DNA of 64,000 nucleotides. It comes from Anastatus disparis (Eukaryota; Arthropoda; Insecta; Hymenoptera; Eupelmidae). Numbering within the stretch: the first letter of the stretch is position 1; each line of letters begins with the position of its first letter. The notes under the pieces are model-generated. The model was given only the letters and a program-made list of their open reading frames with translations, was not told the DNA's origin and did not search any database. The DNA lies in NCBI GenBank assembly GCA_017163975.1, contig JAFFSR010000218.1, positions 186,001 through 250,000 on the forward strand, written 5' to 3'. This document shows, in pieces, positions 11,657 through 22,600 of this stretch. Both the position numbers and the translations under genes were made by a program.

Positions 11657-13636
11657 ATGTATCTATATAAAAATATTTTACAGACTATGTGTTTAATTAT
11701 TATTCTAATTTATGTTGATTGTGATAATATCAATAATTTAACCGAATATATAACTAAATACATGACAGAAGTTTTACGAATACGCCATGCAACTTTATTC
11801 ACGGCTTCTATGCAAACATTCGATTCCCATAATTTTATTCCAATTGTAAAAGGATTAGTTAACAGATTTCCACATATTCATATGGACATAAAGTCGAACA
11901 ATGAATATTTAGAAAAGAAATGGATGGAATTGGGAATGATGCAAGAACTCGATACATTTTCAATAATAGTCATTGATTTTAATACCAATTTTAGAAAACT
12001 TCTAATCTATTTAAAAAATTATTTTTCTTTTCTGGACAATTTCATTAAAGGTCCTCGACCTCACTGTCTCATTTTATTCGTCAGAAAAAGTAATAACTTT
12101 AATTTGAGAATTGTGCTTGATATTTTTTGGTCTAGAAAATTTCTATTTGTTACTGCAATAGAGCTTTTATTGCGAGTGGAAATAAGTAAACTAACTATTT
12201 TGTCATATGTTAGTTTCAGTATAAACCAAATATTGATTCACGAATACAATCCATTCAATAAAAAATACACGCAAAAATCCTATTACGAAAATATTCCTTT
12301 GTTTCAAAATAAATTAAAAAATTTATATGGATTTCCGTTAGGTGTGGTGTTACGTAGTATGAGGCCTTTTGTTTACATTAAAAATATCAAAGTTAACAAT
12401 ACGTGGGATGCAATGTTTGGTTCTGAAGTATCATTAACTCGATTTATAGCTCAAGGTATGAATTTTACCGTGAAAATTAAAGAGATAGATTCGATAGATT
12501 TTTTAGTAAATCTTAACGACGTACAATCACATCAGTTGGATGGATCAATAAGCTGTTTTGTGCCATCTCGACATATTCATAGCTTAATAGTTAAACAATA
12601 TGGTTATTATGAAAAGAAATCTGTTTGGCATTTAATAATTTCTATTAGCGTGATGATATTTGCTATCGCGACAATCAGTATCTTCACTTTATTTATGAAG
12701 AATTTTGATAATAAAGTTTGGACTTTGTACAACATATCGCTTATTTCGATTGGAAATCCTGGGATATCAGTTCCAGTAAAGTTAAAAGAAAGAATATTAT
12801 TTTTATGTTTGGTCTGCGTATCAGTAACGTTTACAACTGAAATATTAGAAAAATTATTCGACGAGCTGAATAAGAAAAATTTTTATGTCATGAGAACGTT
12901 TCAAGATTTAAATGATTCAGGAATGGCTCTAATTACAGATAGGTATACTGCAATGGATCTATCATATTGGAAATCGGAAGTTATTCAAGATATTAAAGTT
13001 GTAAAACTTACTGGTAGTTGCTTAGATGCAATGATTAAAGAAAATATTACCAATGCATGTAGAATATTTAAATTTATGGGAAATATACGGGCGGCAGCTC
13101 ATTCCAAACCAAATGAAGGTTTTATCTTCAGTGTTGTTGATGAACCTTTGATTCCTGGGTGGTCGAGTATGACATTTGCAAGAACTTTTCCATTTGTCAG
13201 AAGATTCAATCAACTAATTCGTCAAGCTTATGAATCAGGTTTCTCAGATTTTTGGTTCGCCAATGAGCTCAGAGAATGGATTTTTAGTAGAAAAAATTTA
13301 GATCCCAAAGTAAAACAATTATTCCTTGGAAATGTGATCAAGAAAAGAGGAAATATTCCAATTGAACGTAAAGAAATTGAATTACAAAGAAATATTATTT
13401 ACTCTATTGTTGTTGGATTCTCGGTGTCATTTTTCATATTCATTTGGGAAATAATAATTAGAAAAATTAGGCTTTATGGAAAATTATTCATTAGAAGATT
13501 TTATATACGTTGGAATAAAATAAAATTCAGAAATAAATTATTTTTCCTTTTTAAATTAGAAAATGATAGAGTCCAAAAAGTACTGGGACGGTCGATTTCC
13601 TCAAAACCGAAACCAAGAATGAATAGTTGGATTTAA
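11657..13636 (+). CDS. Divergent ionotropic receptor (IR copy 4), intact
   Basis: 659-residue intronless IR, clearly paralogous to copies 1-3 but the most diverged. It has a hydrophobic leader at residues 1-22 (ending IYVDCD) and TM1 at about 324-347. The pore loop with SIGNPGISVP is at about 358-374, so the GGDG of the other copies is replaced by GNPG. TM2 is about 381-401, the S2 lobe lies between, and TM3 is about 580-601. A basic cytoplasmic tail of about 58 residues is longer than in copy 2. The predicted role is a chemosensory cation channel; the ligand cannot be told. The start is the first ATG after the shared upstream block. The nucleotides around this ATG also resemble the far-upstream flank of copy 1 (about 485-520), so 5' structure differs between paralogs. 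No lesion is seen. Confidence 0.88.
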   Translation: MYLYKNILQTMCLIIILIYVDCDNINNLTEYITKYMTEVLRIRHATLFTASMQTFDSHNFIPIVKGLVNRFPHIHMDIKSNNEYLEKKWMELGMMQELDTFSIIVIDFNTNFRKLLIYLKNYFSFLDNFIKGPRPHCLILFVRKSNNFNLRIVLDIFWSRKFLFVTAIELLLRVEISKLTILSYVSFSINQILIHEYNPFNKKYTQKSYYENIPLFQNKLKNLYGFPLGVVLRSMRPFVYIKNIKVNNTWDAMFGSEVSLTRFIAQGMNFTVKIKEIDSIDFLVNLNDVQSHQLDGSISCFVPSRHIHSLIVKQYGYYEKKSVWHLIISISVMIFAIATISIFTLFMKNFDNKVWTLYNISLISIGNPGISVPVKLKERILFLCLVCVSVTFTTEILEKLFDELNKKNFYVMRTFQDLNDSGMALITDRYTAMDLSYWKSEVIQDIKVVKLTGSCLDAMIKENITNACRIFKFMGNIRAAAHSKPNEGFIFSVVDEPLIPGWSSMTFARTFPFVRRFNQLIRQAYESGFSDFWFANELREWIFSRKNLDPKVKQLFLGNVIKKRGNIPIERKEIELQRNIIYSIVVGFSVSFFIFIWEIIIRKIRLYGKLFIRRFYIRWNKIKFRNKLFFLFKLENDRVQKVLGRSISSKPKPRMNSWI

Positions 13637-14361
13637 AAAAACGAGGACAATGGCGGCTTTTAAAAGGTTAATGATATATCAATTTCTTAATATACTGATT
13701 TATAGAGGTCACTACTGATAAACTTATAAAATGTTATTTGGTGACGTAAACTGAAAAAAAGAGTATTATTTGATTTAAAATTCACGCATAAATATTAATT
13801 TTTATGTTTCTTTTCTGTACATTATTATGTTTATGCTAAAATATTATTTATTTACTTTAGCTTATTGATCCAAAAACTGACTTGGTGCTATGTATACTTA
13901 AATATTTATCACCATTAAATATGCATAGCAAAGAAAATAATTGTAATTTTTATCTTTCAACTTTTAGTTGTTATGGAAAAATTTAGTTGTTTTAATATAA
14001 ATTTTTTATTTTCCATGTGTGTATTAGAAAATTTCAAGTTGCTCAAATCAGCGATACGTAAATTTGTATCTACACTGTTAAAAAAAATTGAATTTTGCTT
14101 CCAGTACATTTATGAAATTTTTATTTTTACTTTAAATTTCATGCAATTGTACAGTAAAATTACAATAATTTTATAGACTTGAAGCAAGCTTCCAGTTTTA
14201 TTTTTTTTTTAACAGTGTATTATTTGTCTTTAGTTTAAATCATTTTGAGTTTTTGTATGAGATGGATTAATGCTTATTATTCGGCATAAAAATTTATTAC
14301 AAAATTTCTAATCTTTGTAAGTTATACAAAAAATTTCTTCTGATTGCTGTAAAGGTTCTTT
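13637..14361. other. Intergenic, 3' of IR array
   Basis: AT-rich DNA. A 67-codon open frame at 13973-14176 is Phe/Ile/Leu-rich with no recognisable domain and is not supported as a gene. Confidence 0.55.
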
Positions 14362-14586
14362 ATTATACTATCTTTTTTTTTTTCAACGTCGCTATATTTA
14401 TGCTATGCTATTTTTGCGATGCTAATCAGCGACGGAGCTCGTAAGTGTGTTTGTGAACAAAGCACATGTAACGTACAGTGGTGCTTGTATCAATCGGCCG
14501 AGAGCGGGATTCGAACTCGGAACCTCGAGATTACGAATCCAACGCTCTACCGAATGAGCCACAGACCGACTCATTATACTATCTTT
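14362..14586 (-). mobile_element. tRNA-derived SINE, copy A, with 14-bp TSD
   Basis: Minus-strand SINE (body 14376-14572). The 5' tRNA-like head has an A box (TGGCTCATTCGGTAG) and a B box (GTTCGAATCC). A unique body of about 120 bp follows, ending in tagcgacgtt and a poly-A tail, seen here as poly-T at 14376. It is flanked by a perfect duplication attatactatcttt at 14362-14375 and 14573-14586. The head resembles tRNA-Thr(CGT) but its acceptor stem does not close. Confidence 0.92.
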
Positions 14587-17160
14587 AACTGCAAAAAAAA
14601 AATAACTTGATGCTTGAGTTTCACACCAATAAAAATCAATCAACGTCCACATTTAAACTAGATTGGAATCGCGCCTGTGTTGGCGGAAAAGAAAACAAAA
14701 AAAACAGGAAAAACAGAAAATAGCTCTAGGACTTTTATTCATTTTATGGTGATACCGTTTTGGCATTACTCCAACATCTCGACATAACATCAAACGCACT
14801 CGGACCATCTTTCTCCTTTAATTCTCTGAAAGAAGATGAGAAAAGAAAGTTATATAAGGAGACTATTTGGTTTCTTCTTCAAGGCAAAGCTATGCTAATG
14901 TAGCTACACTGTTTACTTTGTTATTACACTGTCCTGGTACTTCTCTAACGTTTTCTCTATCATAACTTTGTCGCAGTCAGATTACATTACCAAAGGAGAA
15001 CCCAGTTTTTTTATTTCTTTGATTAGATAGAGAAAAAAAATTTCTTGGACTATTTTTAAAAATGTGAAGCTAAATTGATAAATAAAATACAAATTTTCAA
15101 TTATAATTAATAAATTTAATTTAATAAATATAGGACTGTATTTATTTACATTTATTAATTATTTATAGGATTATTAGGAAAATGTATTTAATATATTATT
15201 TAGGTATTGCTTCATGTTGTGATAGGATATATGAATTCTACATAGTTATCGACCTTACAGTTTTTCGAATTTTTTATGTTTACTCAAAAATTTTTTTAAA
15301 TCTTTCTTTGTGATGCTTTCTATTAATTAACATAGAAGGTTATAATACAGAGATATATTCCAAGCTTTTGGATTAAGAATTAAAAATTTCGGAAATTGTA
15401 ATGCCGGTATTTTACATTCCCTTAGAATTAAAATTCAACATAAAAGAAATATTTTTAATTATCTGTTATGAAAGCTATATGAATAAATATTTTTTTATAT
15501 TCCCATTTAAATATACAATAAATATTACAAAATAAGAGACAAAAATTATTCATAATTTAATGAAATTCAAGTAAATATTTAAAAATTTGATTAAGAAAAC
15601 CTAAGTATTTTATATAATTTGCATTCTTTTTCAATATTTCAACTTATTCCTTGAATTTAACATTTCAAACACTACCTATTCCCAATTATTATGCAAGAAG
15701 ATGCGAATAAACAAACAAAAAGCTCGATAACATTTACTTTACTAATAAATTTCACTGCACCAACTATTATCCTCCAAGTATTTAATATAACTTACAGCAC
15801 TATTAAACCGATAAATTCCAAACTCGCAACAACAGCAACTAGTTGGCAAGGTTCGTTTTTTTTAGCATACTATGTTAACAAATTTATCGCATAACAGGAA
15901 TACAAAGAGAAAATACTGAAATTCGTGAATGTAATCGACTTGCACGGATGATAGTTGGCTTGTTGTTGAGAAGTCGTCCTATTAAATGCCACTTATTTAT
16001 TACTCTTCTGCTGGGTCATATAAACAAGCAGCACTTTTAGCGTGTTACATGAAAATTCCGCATACACTCCACCCTAATAGCACTCGTTAGAGCTATGAAT
16101 TATTTAATGGTATTAAACTTTAACGTCACCGTGCGTGTGTATATCTAAGAGTAGTTTTCAAATTTATGTTAAGTTGAAATAAATAATTTTTAAACTTATC
16201 AAAGGTTTAGTTGCTGAAGGTATACAGGAAACATTTAGCAAAGATTAACTATATTTTATTTATCATGTATAGTAAAATTTATTGATTGAAAAAATTGAAA
16301 ATTAATTTATGAAAAACTTGCCATTTCGAGAGTTTTTTATCTGATCTTTTTTTAGAGTATCAAATAAGCCGTCTAAAAATATTTAAATGATTGGTAACCC
16401 ATTTTATATTAAATTTTTAAAGATTTAATGAAAAAACGATATCATTATTTTTTCTACTTTTTTGTCATAATGAGTTTTAATTTGAACGAAAAAGATAATA
16501 TAATTTGTGTATTCAAAACAAAAAGATTCAGTTCATAAAATAATTTTAAAAAATATTCAATGTAATTAAATGAATCATTAAACATTATTATAAAAAAAAG
16601 TCTTATTCATTCGCAAATTTGTATTTTATGACCTAAAAAAGAAAAACTACATAAAACTGACAATTTATCTCGAAAGCCAAAAATTAACCCTTAATTTTCG
16701 TTCAGAACTTTTTATATAACTATATAGCATAACGCATTGCAGCAGCACTGGTGGCATTTAGTAATTCATCTTCATAGTACGTACCTCGAGTTACTTTTAA
16801 AAGCTCTCTCATTCTCGCCTCCAGTAATTTTATGGTCAGACGTAATCGTTTTAACTCCACGAGCAAACGTTTCCCCTGTACCTCTTCCTTTATTTCTTTC
16901 TCTCTCGCTCTTTCTCTCTCTCTTTTGCTCTTCTTTAGCTATATACGAATTATTATGGCTTTAGAGAGTTTGCAAAATTATCTTGGGACTGACTACTCTT
17001 TATGGCAGTTCGGCTTTATTAGCTGTCATTATACGCGCGAATAACGCCAAGAGGGAAAGCTTTATAGGCGTATATAGACGACGGTAGCTTCTGTAGCAAA
17101 GTACACGCAAACTTCCTAGGAATGTCATGGTTTGCGAAGTTACTTAGCTGAGTATAAAAA
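14587..17160. other. Intergenic, no supported gene
   Basis: Contains one MITE-like element (about 15203-15424). About 16700-17100 is less AT-rich and includes a CT-rich microsatellite-like stretch at 16890-16930. Small open frames at 15691, 16737 and 16832 follow low-complexity sequence and show no domain. Confidence 0.5.
15203..15424 (-). mobile_element. MITE-like element, family 2 (ggGATGTAA type)
   Basis: Reverse-complement relative of the element at 50554-50760. It shares gataggatatatg near one end, a tagttatcgac segment, and aatgccggtattttacattcc at the other. Degenerate; boundaries approximate. Confidence 0.5.
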
Positions 17161-17395
17161 AGGCGAATTCATTTTATTTACCCAAAAAGGAACGTGATGG
17201 TACGAAAAAAATTTTAAATAACATTATGAAAACATACGTTTTGATGAAATTGGATCGAAATATTAAATAAAAAAGCAATGTAAAACTAGATATTTAAATA
17301 TTTTCTTAATAATCTGATAATTTTCTATAAAAATATTCATCAATAAAGTAAAGAGACTTTTCAAATAGTTTTCTACATTTGTAAATCTAATGTGA
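17161..17395. repeat. Duplicated block Y upstream of LRR pseudogene
   Basis: Aligns with 38690-38900: both contain aggaacgtgatg, attttaaataacatta, tagacattt and a later segment ending gacttttca. It marks the edges of a segmental duplication that carries the LRR genes. No coding potential is evident. Confidence 0.7.
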
Positions 17396-17398
17396 TGA

Positions 17399-17556
17399 AG
17401 TCGTGAGTGGCTCACTCGGTAGAGCGATGACGCAAGCTCCACTGTATACGATACACGTGCTTTGTTCACAAACACATTGACGACCTCCGTTGCTAATTAG
17501 CATCGAAGTGATAGCATAAATACAGCGACGTTAAATAAAATTAAAAAAAAAATTAT
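17399..17556 (+). mobile_element. tRNA-derived SINE, copy B, internally deleted
   Basis: Same SINE family. It keeps the A-box head (ggctcactcggtagagc) but has lost the anticodon and T-arm region, and then continues with the family body to cagcgacgttaaa. It sits upstream of the LRR pseudogene promoter, in the position matching copy D upstream of the intact LRR gene at 35794. Confidence 0.75.
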
Positions 17557-17906
17557 TTATGCTAAATAACTGGATGAGCATTTTTCAGTTTCTTAAAAAA
17601 AGTCTTCGTTCATTATATTTAATCTAATTTTATTTTTTTTTAAGTTAATATTAGTGAAAATGAAAGTCATATGTCGATTTATTGCATGAATGCAGTGCGC
17701 TTCGAAAATGAATATAACAAACCAAATTTGGGAGTTGTAAAAGTGGTGATACTCTTTAGCAAAGGTTTTCTTGGAAAGTGATTTCCTTACAGCTCCTGAG
17801 AGACGCTAAATCGGTCGTCGAACCTATCCTTTATATCTAAAACTAATTAAATTAAGGATAAATATACGAGAATACAGAGAGACGTAATAATTTTTAGATG
17901 TTCTCG

Positions 17907-17978
17907 TATATATAGAACTGGAGAAGTACTGAAAGAACAGTTTAACATTTACCATTGATAGGTCCTATTCAATCAGTT
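17907..17978 (+). promoter_or_regulatory. Core promoter of LRR pseudogene
   Basis: TATATATA at 17907-17914, then about 30 bp later an aacagttt start-like motif, then accattgataggt and aatcagttta. The whole order matches the promoter at 35677-35747, so the promoter was duplicated with the gene. Confidence 0.6.
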
Positions 17979-18160
17979 TAGCACATCAAGTTTAATATCA
18001 AATACATAAAGTTCAATTCAACGTCAATTTTATTAACAAAGAAATGCTGATTTTTTTTAAGTACACTACACGGTATTAAATTGTTTTTATTTTGAATTTT
18101 TTAACAACATTAAAAAACACTAGTATTTTCTGTTACACAATAAATTGGTTTTTATTAGCA

Positions 18161-18935
18161 ATAAATAATATAATACATAGTGTGATGTCTGTGTTTCTTA
18201 TAATTTAAAAAATAAATCATCATTTTACAATAATGATGTAAAGAAAGTGACCGAAAGCTAAACGATACTGCGTGCAAAGTATCTTTTAACGAGTCTCCGC
18301 AGTTTAGGAGCCAATTTCATCAGGAGTACATCGATCACCGAATTAATACTTCGTAACAACGAAATTCAAAATATAGATTATCAAGCATTCAATGACCTAT
18401 CAGGATTAAAGTTTTTAGATTTATCATATAACAATTTATTAGCAAAGAAAACGTTAATAGCTTCAAGGCCTTATTCTAAAATAAAAAAATTAATTCTAGA
18501 CAATTATTTCCACAAAATATCTTTCATTACGCAGTAATTACATCATTTTTTTTTTTTTTTTTTAACGTCGCTATATTTATGCTATGCTATTTTTTTGCTA
18601 TGCTAATCAGCGACGGAGGTCGTAAGTGTGTTTGTGAACTTCAGCACATGTAACGTACAGTGGTGCTTGTATCAATCGGCCGAGAGCGGGATTCGAACTC
18701 GGAACACCTCGAGATTACGAATCCATCGCTCTACCGAATGAGCCACAGACCGACTCTTTTTATTCGGATTTAAATATATCTTTTTATTTACCAGAGCTCA
18801 CTTATCTGGACGTCTCTGATAATAACTTGTGTCATTTACTTTTCTTGCCAGATTTTTATGAAATTTTATAGGGTAGAAATGTGAAATTACTTTCTTTCAA
18901 TAGAAATAAAGATAAAAAATAAATCATCATTAAAT
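18161..18935 (+). pseudogene. LRR protein pseudogene, SINE-interrupted
   Basis: Decayed copy of the secreted LRR gene at 35794-37137. The start codon position reads ATA (18161-18163) where the intact gene has ATG. Small deletions and frame changes disrupt the leader. LRR coding sequence is recognisable over 18290-18520 and again at 18760-18930, where a stop interrupts the frame. A SINE (18547-18756) splits it, and everything after about the sixth repeat is missing. Sequence then joins the 3' flank normally found after the intact gene (compare 18950-19080 with 37632-37750). The promoter is preserved. Confidence 0.88.
18547..18756 (-). mobile_element. tRNA-derived SINE, copy C, inside LRR pseudogene
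   Basis: Near-full-length minus-strand copy with poly-T (its A tail) at 18547-18563, the tagcgacgtt 3' end, and the tRNA-like head at 18680-18756. Close in sequence to copies A and E apart from small insertions. It interrupts the LRR reading frame; no clear duplication was found at the ends. Confidence 0.88.
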
Positions 18936-19084
18936 AAAGATATTATTGAAAATCATAATAAATATGTGAATTTACATTTTTAATGTTTACTTTAATCATA
19001 GACATATTTTAATGATTTTATGTGAATTTGTTAATGTAATATTGTTTGATAATAAAAGTTATCACGAATAGTGCGTATATTAAA

Positions 19085-21402
19085 TTAGTAAATACAAGTT
19101 TTAATTTTTGGAAGTTACAAATTTAAATTATTTCTTACGATTCAAATATTTTTCATAGTTTTTTTTTATTTTGCTTAACTTTTGTAAATACAAATGAAAT
19201 ATTTAAAAATCGTCATTAGAACAATATAAAAGTTTTTGAACGTAAAATAAAAGAGATCATATTAAAGAAAAGAAATGACAGATTGTAATCACATAATGGC
19301 TCAATAAAATTGACATGTACTGCTTAAAAAATATAATATCATTGAATCAATCATTTCTTTTCTTTTTTATTAATAATTTGATATTCTTAAATATAAAAGT
19401 TTGTAAATGTTACATTATATTAAATTTTTGTATGGTTTTTATTTTCAATTTATTGGGACTTGCAAGGGGAATATCTAGATATTAGAACTAAAATACTTTT
19501 TCTACTTTTGCGATATTTTTTCTTACATAAAATTCTAAAGATAGTCCATATCTATAATATCTATAAAATAATTCAATGAAATTTAAAAATAAATTCACGT
19601 AAAAATGAACAAGAACAGTCATAAGTAAAAACCTAAAAGAAATTTTTATTTTATTAAATCTCTGTAACCAACAAACTGAATATTATAAAAGCTTACCTTT
19701 AAAAAGGTATATGATGGGCAAGTATGCTTAGCAATTTATTTTAATTAACGATTTTAACTATTTTGATGTCTTAAACATATTATAAACTATTTTTTTAGTG
19801 ATAAAATCAAACCTTGACATTAGAATTTTATGAAATCATGAAACAAATGTCAAGTATTTTTTTATAATTGAATTTTACACGGTTCACAGAATTAATCCAT
19901 TTATTTAGTATTTGAAACTATCGAATCTTGACATTAAAATTTCATGAAATCACGAAACAAATGTCAAGTATATAGTAAAAGTGATAAAACTATGACACCT
20001 TACCATAATTTTTAACAAAAGATTTTTCAAATTTTTTTTTATAAATAAACGTTGAATTTTACTAACCAAATTACTTCTTATCTTTTTTTATCATTTATTT
20101 AAAAGTGTTCTGAAATTTTTTAAATCTTATTAAATATTTACAAAATTACTTGCTAGGCCCGTTGTACACAATATTGTATTTTATGTTCAGTATATTTTTC
20201 AGGAGTGTATCATCTTAATACATTTAAATAATTGTATATTACCTGTATCTTACACCTATTATAATTTCTAGTTCAAATGTTAGAACATACATTCATTAAG
20301 CATTTCACCAATAAAATATTTATCCACGGGCCTAGCAAGTAATTTTGTAAATATTTAATAAGATTTAAAAAATTTCAGAACACTTTTAAATAAATGATAA
20401 AAAAGATAAGAAGTAATTTGGTTAGTAAAATTCAACGTTTATTTATAAAAAAAAATTTGAAAAATCTTTTGTTAAAAATTATGGTAAGGTGTCATAGTTT
20501 TATCACTTTTACTATATACTTGACATTTGTTTCGTGATTTCATGAAATTTTAATGTCAAGATTCGATAGTTTCAAATACTAAATAAATGGATTAATTCTG
20601 TGAACCGTGTAAAATTCAATTATAAAAAAAAATACTTGACATTTGTTTCATGATTTCATAAAATTCTAATGTCAAGGTTTGATTTTATCACTAAAAAAAT
20701 AGTTTATAATATGTTTAAGACATCAAAATAGTTAAAATCGTTAATTAAAATAAATTGCTAAGCATACTTGCCCATCATATACCTTTTTAAAGGTAAGCTT
20801 TTTATAATATTCAGTTTGTTGGTTACAGAGATTTAATAAAATAAAAATTTCTTTTAGGTTTTTACTTATGACTGTTCTTGTTCATTTTACGTGAATTTAT
20901 TTTTAAATTTCATTGAATTATTTTATAGATATTATAGATATGGACTATCTTTAGAATTTTATGTAAGAAAAAATATCGCAAAAGTAGAAAAAGTATTTTA
21001 GTTCTAATATCTAGATATTCCCTTGCAAGTCCCAATAAATTGAAAATAAAACCATACAAAAATTTAATATAATGTAACATTTACAAACTTTTATATTTAA
21101 GAATATCAAATTATTAATAAAAAAGAAAAGAAATGATTGATTCAATGATATTATATTTTTTAAGCAGTACATGTCAATTTTATTGAGCCATTATGTGATT
21201 ACAATCTGTCATTTCTTTTCTTTAATATGATCTCTTTTATTTTACGTTCAAAAACTTTTATATTGTTCTAATGACGATTTTTAAATATTTCATTTGTATT
21301 TACAAAAGTTAAGCAAAATAAAAAAAAACTATGAAAAATATTTGAATCGTAAGAAATAATTTAAATTTGTAACTTCCAAAAATTAAAACTTGTATTTACT
21401 AA
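19085..21402. repeat. Giant near-perfect palindrome (arms about 1.08 kb)
   Basis: The left arm 19085-20162 is the reverse complement of the right arm 20326-21402, separated by a unique spacer of 163 bp. In the stretches compared base by base the arms are nearly identical, with differences mainly in homopolymer length (for example T7 against A9). The outer ends are ttagtaaataca and its complement; the inner ends are gctaggcccgt and acgggcctagc. There is no open reading frame of note. It could be a foldback-type element, a recent inverted duplication, a long hairpin RNA locus, or an assembly artefact. Confidence 0.93.
19813..19968. repeat. Two 42-bp self-complementary-ended motifs in the palindrome arm
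   Basis: Motifs at 19813-19854 and 19927-19968 both begin CTTGACATT and end AATGTCAAG, which are exact reverse complements, around a similar core. Mirror copies lie in the right arm at 20519-20560 and 20635-20676. They are the most structured part of the arms. Confidence 0.8.
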
Positions 21403-21626
21403 AATTCAAAACAATTTTTACAAAATATTGTTAAAAGAATGTAAAATTCAAATACTTTTAAAAAATGTACATTATATGCAAATTAAAAACAAATGAAATG
21501 TATTTTTGAAATTCGAAAAAAAAATTAAATATAACCTTATTATTCAAATCATAAACAGCACTCTTCTTTTATTAAAATGTAGTACCTATTTTTATTATCT
21601 ATTTTTATTTCATATTATATATTTGT

Positions 21627-21770
21627 AAGTCGAAGAATCGACGAACTGGAGAAAAAGACGTGTGGTAGTATACCTATATATATATACATAAGTTAAAGAA
21701 TTGACGAACTGGAGAAAAGCACGGCAGTATATCTATATATATGAGTTGAAGAAACTGGAGAAAAATTATA
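21627..21770. repeat. Tandem repeat, units of about 53-63 bp
   Basis: Three diverged units, starting near 21627, 21690 and 21743, share a gtygaagaa...actggagaaaa core. The first two also share tatacctatatata or a close variant. Confidence 0.75.
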
Positions 21771-21978
21771 AGTAAAATAGTAATGCCGTCTGCTACGAAC
21801 TTAAAAACTTACGTTACACAAAAAGTATTCATCAAATTATGTTGAATCTTTTAAAAACATAAATAAAATAGTTTTTTAAAGATTCAACAACAATAAAATA
21901 TAAAAAAATCTTTTAAAATAAAAATTTTTTTTTCAATTACGAGGTTAAACACGAAAACTTAACGTATATAAAGGCTTG

Positions 21979-22018
21979 GAGCGCCCGATTGCTTCGCCTA
22001 CTTGCCATCGGGGGCGCT
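21979..22018. repeat. GC-rich hairpin
   Basis: gcgcccgat and atcgggggcgc face each other across a short loop within otherwise AT-rich DNA. Function unknown. Confidence 0.55.
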
Positions 22019-22035
22019 GCCGCGCCCCTTGATTT

Positions 22036-22600
22036 TAAATCTTTTAATAAGTTTGATTTTTAATGCAATCGAGACAAATAAGTCTTTATATACATGCCAT
22101 TCGAAAAAAACTTACTTAAAAAAACTCTTTGAATAAACTTCTTGATACAACTTTAACAATAAATTCTATAATAAATAAATTAAGATATTTTCATTGAAAA
22201 ATAGTTACATATTTTTATATTTAATCATATTTATTAAAATTATCTATTTAGAATCTAATTTTGTTTAATTCTTTTGGTTTTTAATAAATAAAAAATACAA
22301 AAATAATAGTAAATATTTTATACTTTCTTTCTAGTATGATAAAATGGATTATTAATTTTTTAGTTTTATTCTTTATTCTTATTTTTAAACCCATTCGTTG
22401 CATCTTTTTTTTCACCCACTTTTATTTCTTTTTATTTAAACATAAGAATAAAAGAAAAATGGAGAAAAAAAGAGCAGATAAAGATGCGTCGTTGGTGTCT
22501 GCATACATTGTGTTATATTGTATACATAAAAAGAACTGCACTTTATTTCAAAGAAGGGCCTAATCCAGACCTATAATTATGCTTTATTTACGTTCTAATA
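22036..22600. repeat. Duplicated block X (LRR unit spacer), copy 1
   Basis: Aligns over its length with 37816-38640, which differs by carrying SINE copy E, and partly with 35160-35340. Shared landmarks include aatgcaatcgagacaaata, atggattattaattt and gatgcgtcgttggtgtc. The 75-codon open frame at 22336-22563 does not stay open in the other copies. Confidence 0.75.

Larger units (their letters stand above)
21403..22030. other. AT-rich segment with short tandem repeats beyond the palindrome
   Basis: No gene. Unlike the flanks, this stretch is missing from the matching sequence beside the intact LRR gene, so it appears to belong to the same insertion as the palindrome. It contains the tandem repeats at 21627-21770 and the GC-rich hairpin at 21979-22018. 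Confidence 0.6.

Noticed and set aside
13973..14176. 67-codon ORF after the IR array
   Set aside because: Composition follows AT-rich DNA; no signal, domain or duplicate.
14419..14652. Open frames encoding an ARKCVCEQS-type peptide on both strands (also at 38030-38266)
   Set aside because: They recur only within SINE copies and are translations of the repeat.
22336..22563. 75-codon ORF (MIKWIINFLVLFF...) as a small membrane protein gene
   Set aside because: The same DNA at 38350-38600 does not keep the frame, so no selection for coding is seen.
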